In this document: positions 7,808 through 18,264 of the stretch, piece by piece
How positions within the stretch are numbered: the first letter of the stretch is position 1
How the letters are laid out: the number at the start of each line of letters is the position of its first letter
Assembly (NCBI RefSeq): GCF_003116095.1
Contig: NZ_LGRA01000018.1
Span: 768,749-832,748, forward strand
DNA length: 64,000 bases
Direction: 5' to 3'
Origin: Azospirillum sp. TSO35-2
GTDB lineage: Bacteria > Pseudomonadota > Alphaproteobacteria > Azospirillales > Azospirillaceae
Translations under genes and position numbers: made by a program
The notes under the pieces: model-generated
The model's database searches: none
Told to the model about the DNA's origin: nothing
The model's input: the letters and a program-made list of their open reading frames with translations, nothing else

Positions 7808-9004
7808 ATGATGCGGACGCTTCGAGACGCCTTTCTGGGGTTGATCGCGGTGGTGGGGCTGCCCATGGCCTGCGGTTTGGCCGGTGGTCTGGCCGCCACC
7901 CCGGCGGCAGCCCAGATCATCCTGAAGCCCGCCTATGGCGAAGCATCGCTGGCGGGGCCGGCCAAGGCCCGCGGCGCCGTGGTGTGGAGCCACGGACGTT
8001 CGGTGGAATCCGAGGATTCGGAGGCGCCGACCCCGCTCTACATGAAGGCGATGCGCGACGCCGGCTGGGACGTCTACCGCCTCGACCGCATGCGGGTCAG
8101 CGACACGCTGCCCAACAGCTCGCGCGCGCTGGCCGGCTATGCCGAAGCGCTGCGGGGCAAGGGCTATCGCCGCGTCACCCTCACCGGGCAGTCCTTCGGC
8201 GCCTTCATCTCGCTGATCGCCGCTGGACAGACCAGCGCGGTCGACGCCGTGATCGCCACGGCGCCCGCCGCCTTCGGCAATTTCACCGAGGCCTTCGACA
8301 GCTACCGCGAGAACGCGGCGCAGCTCTGGCCGATCCTGCGCAACGTGCGTCAAGCCCGTGTCATGCTGTTCTTCTTCCACGGCGACGATTTCGATCCGGG
8401 CGGACGCGGCGAGCCGGCGCGGTCCATCCTGACCCAGCGCGGCCTGACCAACCTGGTGATCGACCAGCCGGCGCTGCTGACCGGCCATGGCGCCGCCAAC
8501 ACCGGCCTGTTCGTCCGCCGCTTCGCCGGTTGCATCATCCGCTTCGCCGAGGCACCGACCTCCCCCAACGACCCGCCCTGCGACGACTCCTGGGGCCGCA
8601 GCCCGAGCGCCGAGCTGATGCAGGCCGCCATGCCCGCGGTCGGTTCCGGGTCGGCCAACGGCACCCCCGCCAACACCCCCGCCGCCGTTGCCGCCGCCGC
8701 GCGCCCCTATGTCGGGGTCTGGTACGGCAGCTACATCAACGGCCGCGAAGTCGCCCTGTCGGTGGAAAAGGGCGACGGCGACGCGGTCTACGCCGATTAT
8801 GTCCTGGGCGCCGGGATGGAGGCCGACCAGCCCTTCGAGCGGGTCCGCCGCAAGGGCCGGATCGAGGATGGCGAACTGGTGTTCGACGAGAAGGGCCGCA
8901 ACCTCCTGCGTTATCGCCTGCGCCCCGACGGCCGCATCGCCGCCACGTGGCTCGACAAGGACGGGCACGGCCGGCTGGATACGGTGCTGCGCCGGGTGAA
9001 CTGA
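7808..9004 (+). CDS. Secreted alpha/beta-hydrolase-fold protein
   Basis: A 398-residue predicted exported hydrolase. The N-terminus MMRTLRDAFLGLIAVVGLPM with a following Ala-rich stretch ending AATPAAAQ looks like a Sec signal peptide. The mature part shows an alpha/beta-hydrolase core: the first strand GAVVWSHGRS, the nucleophile elbow GQSFGAF near residue 125 (Ser), and a late histidine in LLTGHGAANTG as the likely catalytic His. A C-terminal domain of about 110 residues (from RPYVGVWYGSYINGREVALS) resembles a small beta-barrel add-on, separated by a Pro/Ala-rich linker. AAGGGAG at 7792-7798 supports the ATG at 7808; a GTG at 7802 is an alternative. The substrate is unknown. It converges with the next hydrolase gene. 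Confidence 0.8.
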   Translation: MMRTLRDAFLGLIAVVGLPMACGLAGGLAATPAAAQIILKPAYGEASLAGPAKARGAVVWSHGRSVESEDSEAPTPLYMKAMRDAGWDVYRLDRMRVSDTLPNSSRALAGYAEALRGKGYRRVTLTGQSFGAFISLIAAGQTSAVDAVIATAPAAFGNFTEAFDSYRENAAQLWPILRNVRQARVMLFFFHGDDFDPGGRGEPARSILTQRGLTNLVIDQPALLTGHGAANTGLFVRRFAGCIIRFAEAPTSPNDPPCDDSWGRSPSAELMQAAMPAVGSGSANGTPANTPAAVAAAARPYVGVWYGSYINGREVALSVEKGDGDAVYADYVLGAGMEADQPFERVRRKGRIEDGELVFDEKGRNLLRYRLRPDGRIAATWLDKDGHGRLDTVLRRVN

Positions 9005-9026
9005 GCGCAGCGCCACCGGCGGAGGC

Positions 9027-9929
9027 TCAGCCCTCCGCCAGGAAGTTGCGGACGACCGCGATCTGGTCGGCGGTCATCAAGGCCGGGGCGTGGCCGGTGT
9101 TGGGGAACTCGACCACCCGCACCAGACCGGAGGCTCCCGGACCCCGCTGGGTCATCCGCTCCGCCGTTTCGGCGCTCAGCAGGTCGGAATCGGCGCCGCG
9201 CAGCACCAGCACCGGGCAGCGCACCCGGTCCCACAGCGCCCACAAATCGACGTCGGTGATCGGCGCCGTCTTGAACGCCTCGCCGATCGCCGGATCATAG
9301 GCCAGCCGGAACCGCCCGTCGGGCATCGGCCGCGCGCTGTGTTCGGCCATATGGCGCCAGCAGTCGTCGCTGATGGTGCCGAAGCCCATCAGGACGAAGC
9401 GCAGGTAGGATTCCAGCGCCGCCATGTCCTCGAACACCGGGTCCTTGCCGACGTAGTCGGCGATTCGCTGCAACCCGGCCTGGGCGATGAAGGGGCCGAC
9501 GTCGTTGATGACCATGCGGCGGATCGGACTTTTCGCCTGCGCGGCCAGCGTCATGCCGATCAGCCCGCCCATCGAGGTGCCGACCCAGTCGACCTGCTCC
9601 ACCCCCAACCGGGCGATCAGCGCCACCATGTCGGCGCAATATTGCGGGTAGCCGTAGAGCGCCGGCACCGGCAGCCAGTCGCTGCGCCCGCGCCCGACCA
9701 CGTCGGGGCAGGCGACGCGCCAACCATCAACCAGCGCCAGCGCCAGCCGGTCGAAATCACGGCCATTGCGCGTCAGCCCATGGACGCACAGCGCGGTGCG
9801 CGCCGCGTCGTCGCGCCCCCACTGGGTGTAGGCGATGCTGTGGAACCCGGCGGCGCTGAGGCCAAGGACGCTGCGTTCGGACATCGGCACGGGCGGGTCA
9901 CTCCTGTTCCGGGCTTGGGATTCACTCAC
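9027..9929 (-). CDS. Alpha/beta fold hydrolase
   Basis: A 300-residue cytoplasmic alpha/beta hydrolase. Core motifs are in order: the oxyanion segment ALCVHGLTRNGRDF (about 46-60), the nucleophile elbow WVGTSMGGLIG with Ser119, an acidic residue in the strand CPVLVLRGADSDLL, and the catalytic histidine in FPNTGHAPAL near residue 277. Family members cleave esters, lactones or C-C bonds; the substrate is not readable here. The GTG start at 9929 overlaps the TGA of the lytic transglycosylase gene by four bases, indicating translational coupling in a uvrB-slt-hydrolase unit. An ATG at 9884 (residue 16) is an alternative start. Confidence 0.88.
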   Translation of the reverse strand: MSESQARNRSDPPVPMSERSVLGLSAAGFHSIAYTQWGRDDAARTALCVHGLTRNGRDFDRLALALVDGWRVACPDVVGRGRSDWLPVPALYGYPQYCADMVALIARLGVEQVDWVGTSMGGLIGMTLAAQAKSPIRRMVINDVGPFIAQAGLQRIADYVGKDPVFEDMAALESYLRFVLMGFGTISDDCWRHMAEHSARPMPDGRFRLAYDPAIGEAFKTAPITDVDLWALWDRVRCPVLVLRGADSDLLSAETAERMTQRGPGASGLVRVVEFPNTGHAPALMTADQIAVVRNFLAEG

Positions 9930-10813
9930 CCCTTTTTCGGCGATTTGGCCGGGCGTGGCAACTCCGCAGCCTCGTCCTTGGCGACACCGGCGAACGCCGG
10001 CGACGGTTCCGCCACCGCACTGTCAAAGGGATGGCGGTCGGCGGCGTAGAGGCGGCGGATGATGCGCACGTAGTTGCGCGTCTCCTCATAGGGCGGGATG
10101 CCCTTGTAGCGGTCGACCGCCCCCTCGCCGGCGTTGTAGCCGGCCAGCGCCAGCGTGACGTCGCCCTGGAAATAGGCCAGCAGCCAGCGCAGGTACTTCA
10201 CCCCGCCGGTGATGTTCTCGCGCGCGTCGAAGACGTTGCCGACGCCGAAGCGGTCGGCGGTGTCCGGGATCAGCTGCATCAGCCCGGCGGCGTCCTTGGG
10301 CGACACCGCGTCGGTGCGGAAGGCGCTCTCCGCCTGGATCACCGCCAGCACCAGCGCCGGGTCGAGGCCGTATTTCGGCGCGATGGCGTTGACCAGAGAC
10401 ACCACCTCGGCCGGCGGTGGACCGAGTTCGCGCACCGGACCGGCCCCCGGCCGGCACCAGGGGCGGATGCGCCCCATCCGGCCAGGAACGTAATTGACCA
10501 GCCGGCGCGCCTCCGGATGCCCGCGCGAGGCGGCGGCGCGCAGCCATGCGGTGCCGAGCCGGCGGTTCTTGTGCACCCCGGCACCGAACAGGTACCGGCG
10601 GGCCAGCCGATAGGCGGCGTTGGCGTCGCCCTGTTCGGCAAGCTCGCAGTCGGTGGACTTGGTCTTGAGCGACGGCGGCGGCAGCTCGGCGACCGTTGCC
10701 GGCTTCGCCGCGGATTTGGCGTCCGCTGCGGCGGCGATGGGAACCGACGCCAACCCGGCGCCCCACAGCGCCAGCGCCATCAGCGGCACCATCACGACAC
10801 GGCGAAACGACAA
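9926..10813 (-). CDS. Lytic transglycosylase with Sel1-like repeat and SLT domain
   Basis: A predicted periplasmic peptidoglycan lytic transglycosylase of about 295 residues. From the chosen TTG start the N-terminus (SFRRVVMVPLMALALWG) forms a signal peptide ending near VPIAAAADA. A Sel1-like repeat (DANAAYRLARRYLFGAG to GHPEARRL) precedes the SLT domain. The SLT domain shows AVIQAESAFRTDAVSPKDA with the catalytic Glu, then GLMQLIPDTADRFGV and LALAGYNAGEGAVDRY, the standard family 1 motifs. The reading frame stays open to a GTG at 10918 that overlaps the uvrB stop, and an ATG exists at 10792. The TTG at 10813 is favoured because GGAGGAGGGCCGAGG lies just ahead and the signal peptide starts there. 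It sits between uvrB and a hydrolase in one transcription direction. Confidence 0.88.
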   Translation of the reverse strand: MSFRRVVMVPLMALALWGAGLASVPIAAAADAKSAAKPATVAELPPPSLKTKSTDCELAEQGDANAAYRLARRYLFGAGVHKNRRLGTAWLRAAASRGHPEARRLVNYVPGRMGRIRPWCRPGAGPVRELGPPPAEVVSLVNAIAPKYGLDPALVLAVIQAESAFRTDAVSPKDAAGLMQLIPDTADRFGVGNVFDARENITGGVKYLRWLLAYFQGDVTLALAGYNAGEGAVDRYKGIPPYEETRNYVRIIRRLYAADRHPFDSAVAEPSPAFAGVAKDEAAELPRPAKSPKKG

Positions 10814-10914
10814 ACCTCGGCCCTCCTCCGGCTCCCCGCGTCGTCCCGCGGGAAGCGGGAGTATGGTGATGCAACCAGCCGACGACAAGGGTGGCGCCCG
10901 TTCCAGCCGCAAGC

Positions 10915-13056
<2,142 letters not shown>

Positions 13057-13082
13057 GGGGCGACGATCCGATCAGAGGAGGG

Positions 13083-13105
13083 GTACGGAACGGGAACCGA
13101 TTATA
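13083..13105 (-). promoter_or_regulatory. Candidate uvrB promoter -10 and LexA box
   Basis: Read on the minus strand, TATAAT (13105-13100) is followed at once by GTTCCCGTTCCGTAC (13097-13083). The alphaproteobacterial LexA consensus is GTTC-N7-GTTC, so this is a 7-of-8 match placed where it would cover the transcription start. The -35 (TCGACA about 19 bp upstream) is weak. Confidence 0.45.
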
Positions 13106-13218
13106 TGGAGCCACCGCCTCCCGCTGTCGAGTGCCGGCTGTGCGGCGCTGCTTCCCACGCAGAGCTTGGCGTGAGAACCGGAGCGGCATCTTGGCAGGTC
13201 GAGCCGCCCTGCTGATCG

Positions 13219-13279
13219 CGAATGGAACATTTGAAACCGGGTGAAACGTTCACGCCGGGCTGTTTCATCGTTCCATTCG
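13219..13279. repeat. 61-bp palindromic element, copy 1
   Basis: Outer arms CGAATGGAAC and GTTCCATTCG pair perfectly over 10 bp. Inner arms TGAAAC and GTTTCA pair after small loops, and a central GTGAA-ACG-TTCAC hairpin closes the structure. An ungapped alignment with the second copy (46542-46602) gives 44 identical positions of 61, with one outer-stem position changed on both sides so that pairing is kept. It lies 163 bp upstream of uvrB and 58 bp from the nearest end of the palindrome-free spacer is unremarkable sequence. Function unknown. Confidence 0.6.
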
Positions 13280-13468
13280 CCCGGACGGCCGCCATGCGTC
13301 GGATCGGCGGACAGCAAACGGGCCGATTGTGGAGTGGTTGCGTGTCGGTCGGCAGCGGCGGGACATGCAGGAGCCTCCATCATATGGAACAGGCTTCTCC
13401 TTCCTAGCACGGCCACAGGTCGGGAATAAGCGGAGGATAAAAAACCTCGTCGGCGACCGGATCCGCCC

Positions 13469-13855
13469 CTACCCCGCCGCCTTCGGGTTCAAGATCGCCA
13501 GCCGCGCCTTGACGATGGCCTCCAACGAATCCAGCAGCGTGTCCTGGCCGTCGTGGTCGAAGTCGCCGGCGGCGATCTCGATGCACAGGCGGTGTTGCAG
13601 CGCCTCGACCCGGTGGCGCAGGTCGTTGCCACCGAGATCGTCGTAGGCGTCCTCGCCGTAGAGCAGGGCGAGCGCCGCCAGCATGGCGTGGCCGGAGGCG
13701 TCGAGGCCGGTCAACTCGCGCTGGGCAATCTCCAGCGCGTTGGCAACCATCAGCGCGGCGTAGCGCGCCTCGGGCGCCACATGGGGAAGCACGTCGGTGC
13801 GGAAGGTGGCCGCGGCGATGTCCAGCAGCCCGCGGGCGTCGGGGTTGGTCCGCAT
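13469..13855 (-). CDS. DUF6285-like protein
   Basis: A 128-residue, mostly helical protein (MRTNPDARGLLDIAAATFRT; later RYAALMVANALEIAQRELTG). It looks like the DUF6285 family, small proteins regularly encoded next to aminoglycoside-phosphotransferase-like kinases of acyl-CoA metabolism. That is exactly its context here: its ATG overlaps the TGA of the phosphotransferase gene by one base (TGATG), which implies coupled translation. There is no signal peptide, membrane helix or recognisable catalytic motif. The family's molecular role is not known to me; a partner or accessory role to the upstream kinase is the natural inference from the conserved pairing. Confidence 0.75.
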   Translation of the reverse strand: MRTNPDARGLLDIAAATFRTDVLPHVAPEARYAALMVANALEIAQRELTGLDASGHAMLAALALLYGEDAYDDLGGNDLRHRVEALQHRLCIEIAAGDFDHDGQDTLLDSLEAIVKARLAILNPKAAG

Positions 13856-14952
13856 CAAGCCACCTTGTCGATGGCCGAACCGACGGCCGAGGTCGCCGAC
13901 AAACCGCCGATCGACCGCAGATGGCGCAGCATGTCCATTTCGATCTCCGGCAGCATCCGGCCGGTCAGCGCCAGTTCCAGCGACGGTTCGGCGCCGGAGG
14001 TGTGGCGGCGTCCCTGCTCGACCGCGATGGCGGCCCAGCGCAGGTAGGCGGCGGTTTCCCAATAGGCGACGCGCGCCGGATCGACGCGGCGGCCGGAGGT
14101 TTCCTCATAGCCCGCATAGAAGTCGGCGCGGTCGGCGATGCCGCCGGCCTCGCGGTCGGGGCGGCGGAAGCGCCAGGAACGGGCGCAGAACCAGCCCAGA
14201 TCCTCCATCGGGTCGCTGAAACCGGCGAACTCCCAATCCAGGATGGCGGTCAGGGCGCCGTCCTTGACCAGATAATTGCCGGTGCGGAAATCGCGGTGGC
14301 ACAGCACCACCGCCCCCGGCAGCGGCGCGTTGACCTCCATCCAGCGCAGGCCCCAGGCCAGCACCGGGTCGCGCCGCCCGAGGTCGCCGAGCCAGGCGCG
14401 GAATTGCGCCAGCGTCTCCTGCGCCGGGCATTCCGGCGCTTCGGCGAGCCGGTCCAGGCCGGGCGTGTCGGGTGTCACCCGGTGCAGCCGGCCGAGCTGC
14501 CGGCCGAGTTCGCGCGCCAGGTCCGCCTGCGGCGCCTCGGAGCGGGTGATGGCGTGGCCGGCGCCCAGCCCTTCGGCCCGCCGCATGATGTAGAAGTCGG
14601 GGCCCAGCACCGCCGGGTCGTCGCAGGCGAACAGCGGCTCCGGCGCCGCGACGCCGGCCGCGAAGGCGGCGCGCAGCACCACGAACTCCCGCAGCTTGCC
14701 GATGCTGGCGGAGATCCGTCCGCCCCCCTCCGCCCGCAGCACGCAGGCGTGCCGCCCGGCCAGCGGGCCGCCGTCGATGTCCAGCGTCACCGCCAGATTG
14801 AGGGAGATCGCACCGCCGCCCAGACGTCCGTCCTCGGTCACCGTGACGCGGGAGGCACCGGCCTGCCCGGCCAGCCACCCTTCCAGGCGGCCCCGGTTGT
14901 CGTCCGCCAGCAGGGAGCGCGGCGGTTGATCGGACGCGGAGACGACGTGCAT
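13855..14952 (-). CDS. Phosphotransferase family protein (APH/choline kinase fold)
   Basis: A 365-residue member of the aminoglycoside phosphotransferase (APH) fold, in the subgroup that acts in lipid or acyl-CoA metabolism (ACAD10-like) rather than drug resistance. The kinase signature is complete: the catalytic loop VVLCHRDFRTGNYLV (HxDxxxxN-type, Asp as base) and the Mg-binding ILDWEFAGFSDPMEDLGW. N-terminal lobe features include GGGAISLNLAVTL and the VLRAEGGG strand. The ATG at 14952 follows GGGAGGAAGCC (GGAGG five bases away); an upstream in-frame extension lacks homology. It is the first gene of a pair with the DUF6285-like gene. The substrate cannot be named from sequence. Confidence 0.87.
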   Translation of the reverse strand: MHVVSASDQPPRSLLADDNRGRLEGWLAGQAGASRVTVTEDGRLGGGAISLNLAVTLDIDGGPLAGRHACVLRAEGGGRISASIGKLREFVVLRAAFAAGVAAPEPLFACDDPAVLGPDFYIMRRAEGLGAGHAITRSEAPQADLARELGRQLGRLHRVTPDTPGLDRLAEAPECPAQETLAQFRAWLGDLGRRDPVLAWGLRWMEVNAPLPGAVVLCHRDFRTGNYLVKDGALTAILDWEFAGFSDPMEDLGWFCARSWRFRRPDREAGGIADRADFYAGYEETSGRRVDPARVAYWETAAYLRWAAIAVEQGRRHTSGAEPSLELALTGRMLPEIEMDMLRHLRSIGGLSATSAVGSAIDKVA

Positions 14953-15091
14953 GGCTTCCTCCCTCGGAATTGCGGTCCGGTTGCTGCGGTTCGGTCGCGC
15001 GTTGGCTCGCGCGTCGTTGTCGGGCGTCGATGGTATCAGGAAGCGCCGCACTCACAAGTTTGACCTTGGTGGGAAGGGCGTAGCTCCTCCC

Positions 15092-15140
15092 AAAAAGACA
15101 CCCCCTCCCCCGCCGGGCAGGCGGGAAAGGGGGCGGTGTG
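15092..15140 (-). terminator. Terminator of the glucan synthase gene
   Basis: On the minus strand a GC-rich, slightly imperfect hairpin (15140 to 15098) is followed by GTCTTTTTGGG, giving five T residues at 15096-15092. It lies 28 bp after the stop of the GH17-GT2 gene. Confidence 0.75.
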
Positions 15141-15167
15141 GGCGACGGCAGGACGATCTTGGGAGCG

Positions 15168-17816
15168 TCAGGCGGCCATCGGGCGGTTCGCACCCTGCTC
15201 CTGGGCAACCGGGGCGGTCTGCTGGACCGCGGGAACCGGCGCCGGCTTGGCCTCGCGGACCGGCAGCATGTCACCGATGGCGAAGGCGACGGCCATCAGG
15301 TTGGGCACCGCCATGGCGGCGAGCAGGATCGACCACAGCTCCAGCGACAGGGTGCCCAGCGGGTTGACCAGGGCCGCGGTGGCCGAGGCGGCGACCAGGG
15401 CGCCGGACAGGATGGCTTCCGGCCGGGCGCAGAAGCGGCCCTTGGACCGCTTGCCGCCCTTGGCGGTCACCCGGAAGGCGTCCTGTTTGCGGACCAGACC
15501 GCGCAGGGCGGCCAGCGCCACGGTGGTCGACAGCGCCATGCCGACGGCGCAGGCGCCCAGGCTCTCCTTCCAACTGTTGCCGGAGGCGTAGCGCGAGGCC
15601 AGCAGGCTGGAACCGGCGCGCAGAACCAGGGCACCCAGGACGGCGGCGGTGGCGGCCACCGGCGGCAGGTGCAGCGGCAGCACCAGCGAGGCGAAGGTCC
15701 AGACCACGGCGGCGGCGGCGGCGGCCAGGCCGACGGCGTCGGACCACCAGCGGATCCAGTTGGTGACGTAGCCCAGCTTCTGCCGCGCGCTCAGCTCGGC
15801 CGAACCCGGCAGGAACTTCTTCCAGTGGGCGCGGACGATCTGGGTCGAGCCGAACACCCAGCGGTCGCGCTGCTTGCGGAACTGCATGAAGTTGTCGGGG
15901 GCCAGACCAGCGCCGAGACGCTCGTCGGTGTAGGCGGCGCGGTAGCCGGCCGACAGGATGCGCAGGCCCAGTTCGGTGTCCTCGCAGATGCCGGCCTCCG
16001 ACCAGCCGCCGACCTGGTCCATGGCGGAGCGGCGCAGCATGATCATCGTGCCGTGGCAGATGAAGGCCTGGGACGACACGCCTTCCTGCATGCCGACGTC
16101 GAAGAACGGACGGTACTCGGCGGTCATCGCGGCCTTCAGCGCCGTCTCGTGGCCGTCGCGGTGTTCCTGCGGCGCCTGGACGATGCCGACCGACGGGTCG
16201 GCGAAGGTCGGGGCCAGCTTCGACAGCCAGTCGGGCGACACGGTGTAGTCGGCGTCCAGCACGGCGACGATCTCGGCCGACGGGTCGGTGTGGCGCAGCG
16301 CGGCGTTCAGCGCGCCGGCCTTGAAGCCGGAGATCTTCTTGTACCAGTGGAACTTGAACTTGGGGCCGAGCGCCTGGCACATCTCCTCCACCGGGCGGAC
16401 CAGATGCTCCTCCTCGGTGTTGTTGATCAGGACGACGACCTCGTAGTTCGGGTAGTCCAGCCGCGACAGCGAGGCCAGCGTGGCGTTCAGCACGTCCGGC
16501 TGCTCGCGGCAGGCGGCGACGTGGATCGACACCATCGGCGTGTGGTGACCGGCGGCCGGCACGGCGTGGGGCAGCAGCGCCGGGGCGCGGCCGGTCAGCA
16601 GGCGGCGGGCGACGTCGACCAGATCGGCGAAGGCGATGCTCATCATCAGGGCGCCGAGCGCGAAGGCGGAGCCCCAGGTGGTGACGGCGCCGAAGGTCAG
16701 GTACTCGGCGAAGGCGCCGGCCACGGCGGAGCCGATGGCGAAGCCGATGATGTTGGCGCCGAGCGAGGCGGCCAGCGCGAAGCCGGCGTTGGTCCGGCGG
16801 CGGAACACGGCGAAGGCCGACAGGGCAAGGCCGACGGCCAGCGCCACGGCGGCGCCGACCCGGTCGCCGTAGGGAGCGGCGACGGCACCGGTCATCGCCC
16901 ATTTCGGCTGGCGATCGGCGTCGAGCACGCCCCAGGTCGGGCCGGGCGAACCTTCGATGGTCGACTTCCACACGCCGTCGAACGCCTCGACGACGTTGTA
17001 ATGGATGCCGAGCGCGTTGGCTTCGGCCGCGAAGCCGCGGACGACGGCGGCCTGCGCCTCCGGCGTCGGGTAGGCGTCGTGGAAATTCTCGCCGCCCGAC
17101 GGCCAGCCGACCTCGCCGACGAACAGCGGCTTGCCCGGATGCGCCTTGCGCACGGTGTCGAGGCGGTCGCGGATCCAGATCAGCGCGTCGGTGACCGGCA
17201 CGCCTTCCCAGTAGGGCAGCACGTGGACGCCCATGAAGTCGGACGCCTTCACCGTGGCGTCGGCCTTGACCATCTCCGACCAGACGTCGGCGGTGCCGAC
17301 CTTGATGCCGGCGGGGACGGCGGCGCGGACGCACTTGATGTAGCCGGCCAGTTCGGCGTCGGTCAGTTCGGCGCGCAGCAGCGTCTCGTTGCCGACGACG
17401 ATGCGCTTGATGCCGCGGAACTCCTTGGCCAGCGCGATGCCGTGCAGCACCTCCCGCTCGTTGCGGACCTTGTCCTTGCTCAGCCAGATGCCGAGCGTGA
17501 CGTCCAGGCCCTTGGACACCGCGACCGCCGGGACCTCGCCCTGCGACCCCAGCGTGGAATAGGTGCGCACGCCGTCGGCGAAGCCGGCGATGGCGCTCAT
17601 GTCCTTCTCGATGTCCTGGCGCGGCACCACCGGCTGGTGGTTCGGGTCGTAGTTGCGGCCCGACGGCGAGTAGGACACGGATTCGATGCGACCGGGCTCC
17701 GCCTCCACCGGCGTCGGCGCGTTGCGCCAGGACCAGAAGGACGCGTGGCCGGCGGTCACGGCCAGCAGTGCGGCGGCAATCGCGGCGCGCCGGATCGGGT
17801 TCTTCGGGTTGCTCAT
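15168..17816 (-). CDS. GH17-GT2 fusion membrane glucan synthase (NdvB-like)
   Basis: An 882-residue membrane enzyme with two catalytic modules. After an N-terminal membrane anchor (RRAAIAAALLAVTAGHASFW) comes a glycoside hydrolase family 17 domain (about 50-310), with the signature FVGEVGWPSGGENF carrying the nucleophile Glu. Several membrane helices follow. Then there is a GT2 domain with AVLDADYTVSPDWL (DxD region) and the processive QxxRW motif in KQRDRWVFGSTQ. More helices fill the C-terminus. This order matches Pseudomonas NdvB and rhizobial beta-1,3/1,6-glucan synthases, which polymerise UDP-glucose and remodel or cyclise the chain with the GH17 part. The likely product is a periplasmic or capsular beta-glucan. 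The ATG at 17816 has no strong ribosome site. Two tandem hairpins lie in its leader. Confidence 0.88.
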   Translation of the reverse strand: MSNPKNPIRRAAIAAALLAVTAGHASFWSWRNAPTPVEAEPGRIESVSYSPSGRNYDPNHQPVVPRQDIEKDMSAIAGFADGVRTYSTLGSQGEVPAVAVSKGLDVTLGIWLSKDKVRNEREVLHGIALAKEFRGIKRIVVGNETLLRAELTDAELAGYIKCVRAAVPAGIKVGTADVWSEMVKADATVKASDFMGVHVLPYWEGVPVTDALIWIRDRLDTVRKAHPGKPLFVGEVGWPSGGENFHDAYPTPEAQAAVVRGFAAEANALGIHYNVVEAFDGVWKSTIEGSPGPTWGVLDADRQPKWAMTGAVAAPYGDRVGAAVALAVGLALSAFAVFRRRTNAGFALAASLGANIIGFAIGSAVAGAFAEYLTFGAVTTWGSAFALGALMMSIAFADLVDVARRLLTGRAPALLPHAVPAAGHHTPMVSIHVAACREQPDVLNATLASLSRLDYPNYEVVVLINNTEEEHLVRPVEEMCQALGPKFKFHWYKKISGFKAGALNAALRHTDPSAEIVAVLDADYTVSPDWLSKLAPTFADPSVGIVQAPQEHRDGHETALKAAMTAEYRPFFDVGMQEGVSSQAFICHGTMIMLRRSAMDQVGGWSEAGICEDTELGLRILSAGYRAAYTDERLGAGLAPDNFMQFRKQRDRWVFGSTQIVRAHWKKFLPGSAELSARQKLGYVTNWIRWWSDAVGLAAAAAAVVWTFASLVLPLHLPPVAATAAVLGALVLRAGSSLLASRYASGNSWKESLGACAVGMALSTTVALAALRGLVRKQDAFRVTAKGGKRSKGRFCARPEAILSGALVAASATAALVNPLGTLSLELWSILLAAMAVPNLMAVAFAIGDMLPVREAKPAPVPAVQQTAPVAQEQGANRPMAA

Positions 17817-17836
17817 GGGGAGTTCGCGTTGCCCTG

Positions 17837-17887
17837 TGCAGGGTGGCCGGGGCCACCGGAGTTGCAGGGTGGCTCGTGGCCACCGGA
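17837..17887 (-). repeat. Tandem hairpin repeat in the glucan synthase leader
   Basis: Two head-to-tail near-copies of a 24/25-bp unit (TGCAGGGTGGC, 2-3 variable bases, GGCCACCGGA on the plus strand) at 17837-17860 and 17863-17887. Each contains a GGTGGC/GCCACC dyad, so the mRNA leader would fold two adjacent small stem-loops about 20 bases before the start codon. This could be an operator pair or an RNA-protein site. Confidence 0.6.
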
Positions 17888-18042
17888 CATCGCCATGAAC
17901 GGCCACACCCCCACGACTATTCCGTGCTTTCTGAAAAATTTTTGTGCGCTGCGGCAGCGGGTGCGGTCGGAGGAACTCTGCGGGGATGGGGCTGTTGGAC
18001 AACATCCACCTTGACCTCCGCCTCACCCAGGAGACCAACCCC

Positions 18043-18258
18043 ATGGCCAACCGCCACGAACAGACCCCGGAACACAAGAAGGCCCACGACCTCGCCGAGC
18101 AGGCGCTGGACAAGGCGGCCGGCGGCGACCCCCGCAAGGCGCGCGAGCTGATCGAGGAGGCCAAGCGCATCGACCCGAAGATCGGCGACGAGATGGCCCG
18201 CGAAGCCGCCGAGGATCAGAAGAAGGCCGACAAGTACGTCGACAAAAACGACAAGTGA
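18043..18258 (+). CDS. Small charged hypothetical protein (71 aa)
   Basis: A 71-residue hydrophilic, almost entirely helical protein: MANRHEQTPEHKKAHDLAEQ, then ALDKAAGGDPRKARELIEEA, then KRIDPKIGDEMAREAAEDQK and a Lys/Asp-rich tail. The ATG at 18043 is preceded by CAGGAGACC about nine bases upstream. The middle resembles half of a TPR-like helical hairpin (GDPRKARELIEEAKRIDP), but there is only one such unit. It has no signal peptide. It is divergent from the glucan synthase gene and is followed by an inverted repeat element. I cannot assign a function; highly charged small proteins of this kind are often stress-related, which is only a guess. Confidence 0.65.
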   Translation: MANRHEQTPEHKKAHDLAEQALDKAAGGDPRKARELIEEAKRIDPKIGDEMAREAAEDQKKADKYVDKNDK

Positions 18259-18264
18259 GCTGTT

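Larger units (their letters stand above)
13057..13468. other. Intergenic region upstream of uvrB
   Basis: About 410 bp between uvrB and the DUF6285 gene. It holds a candidate uvrB promoter and LexA box (13083-13105), the first copy of a 61-bp palindromic element (13219-13279) and an imperfect hairpin around 13370-13405. No convincing gene was found on either strand. Confidence 0.5.

Noticed and set aside
15138..18014. A 958-codon plus-strand frame opposite the glucan synthase gene
   Set aside because: Same composition artefact; no recognisable domain or ribosome site.
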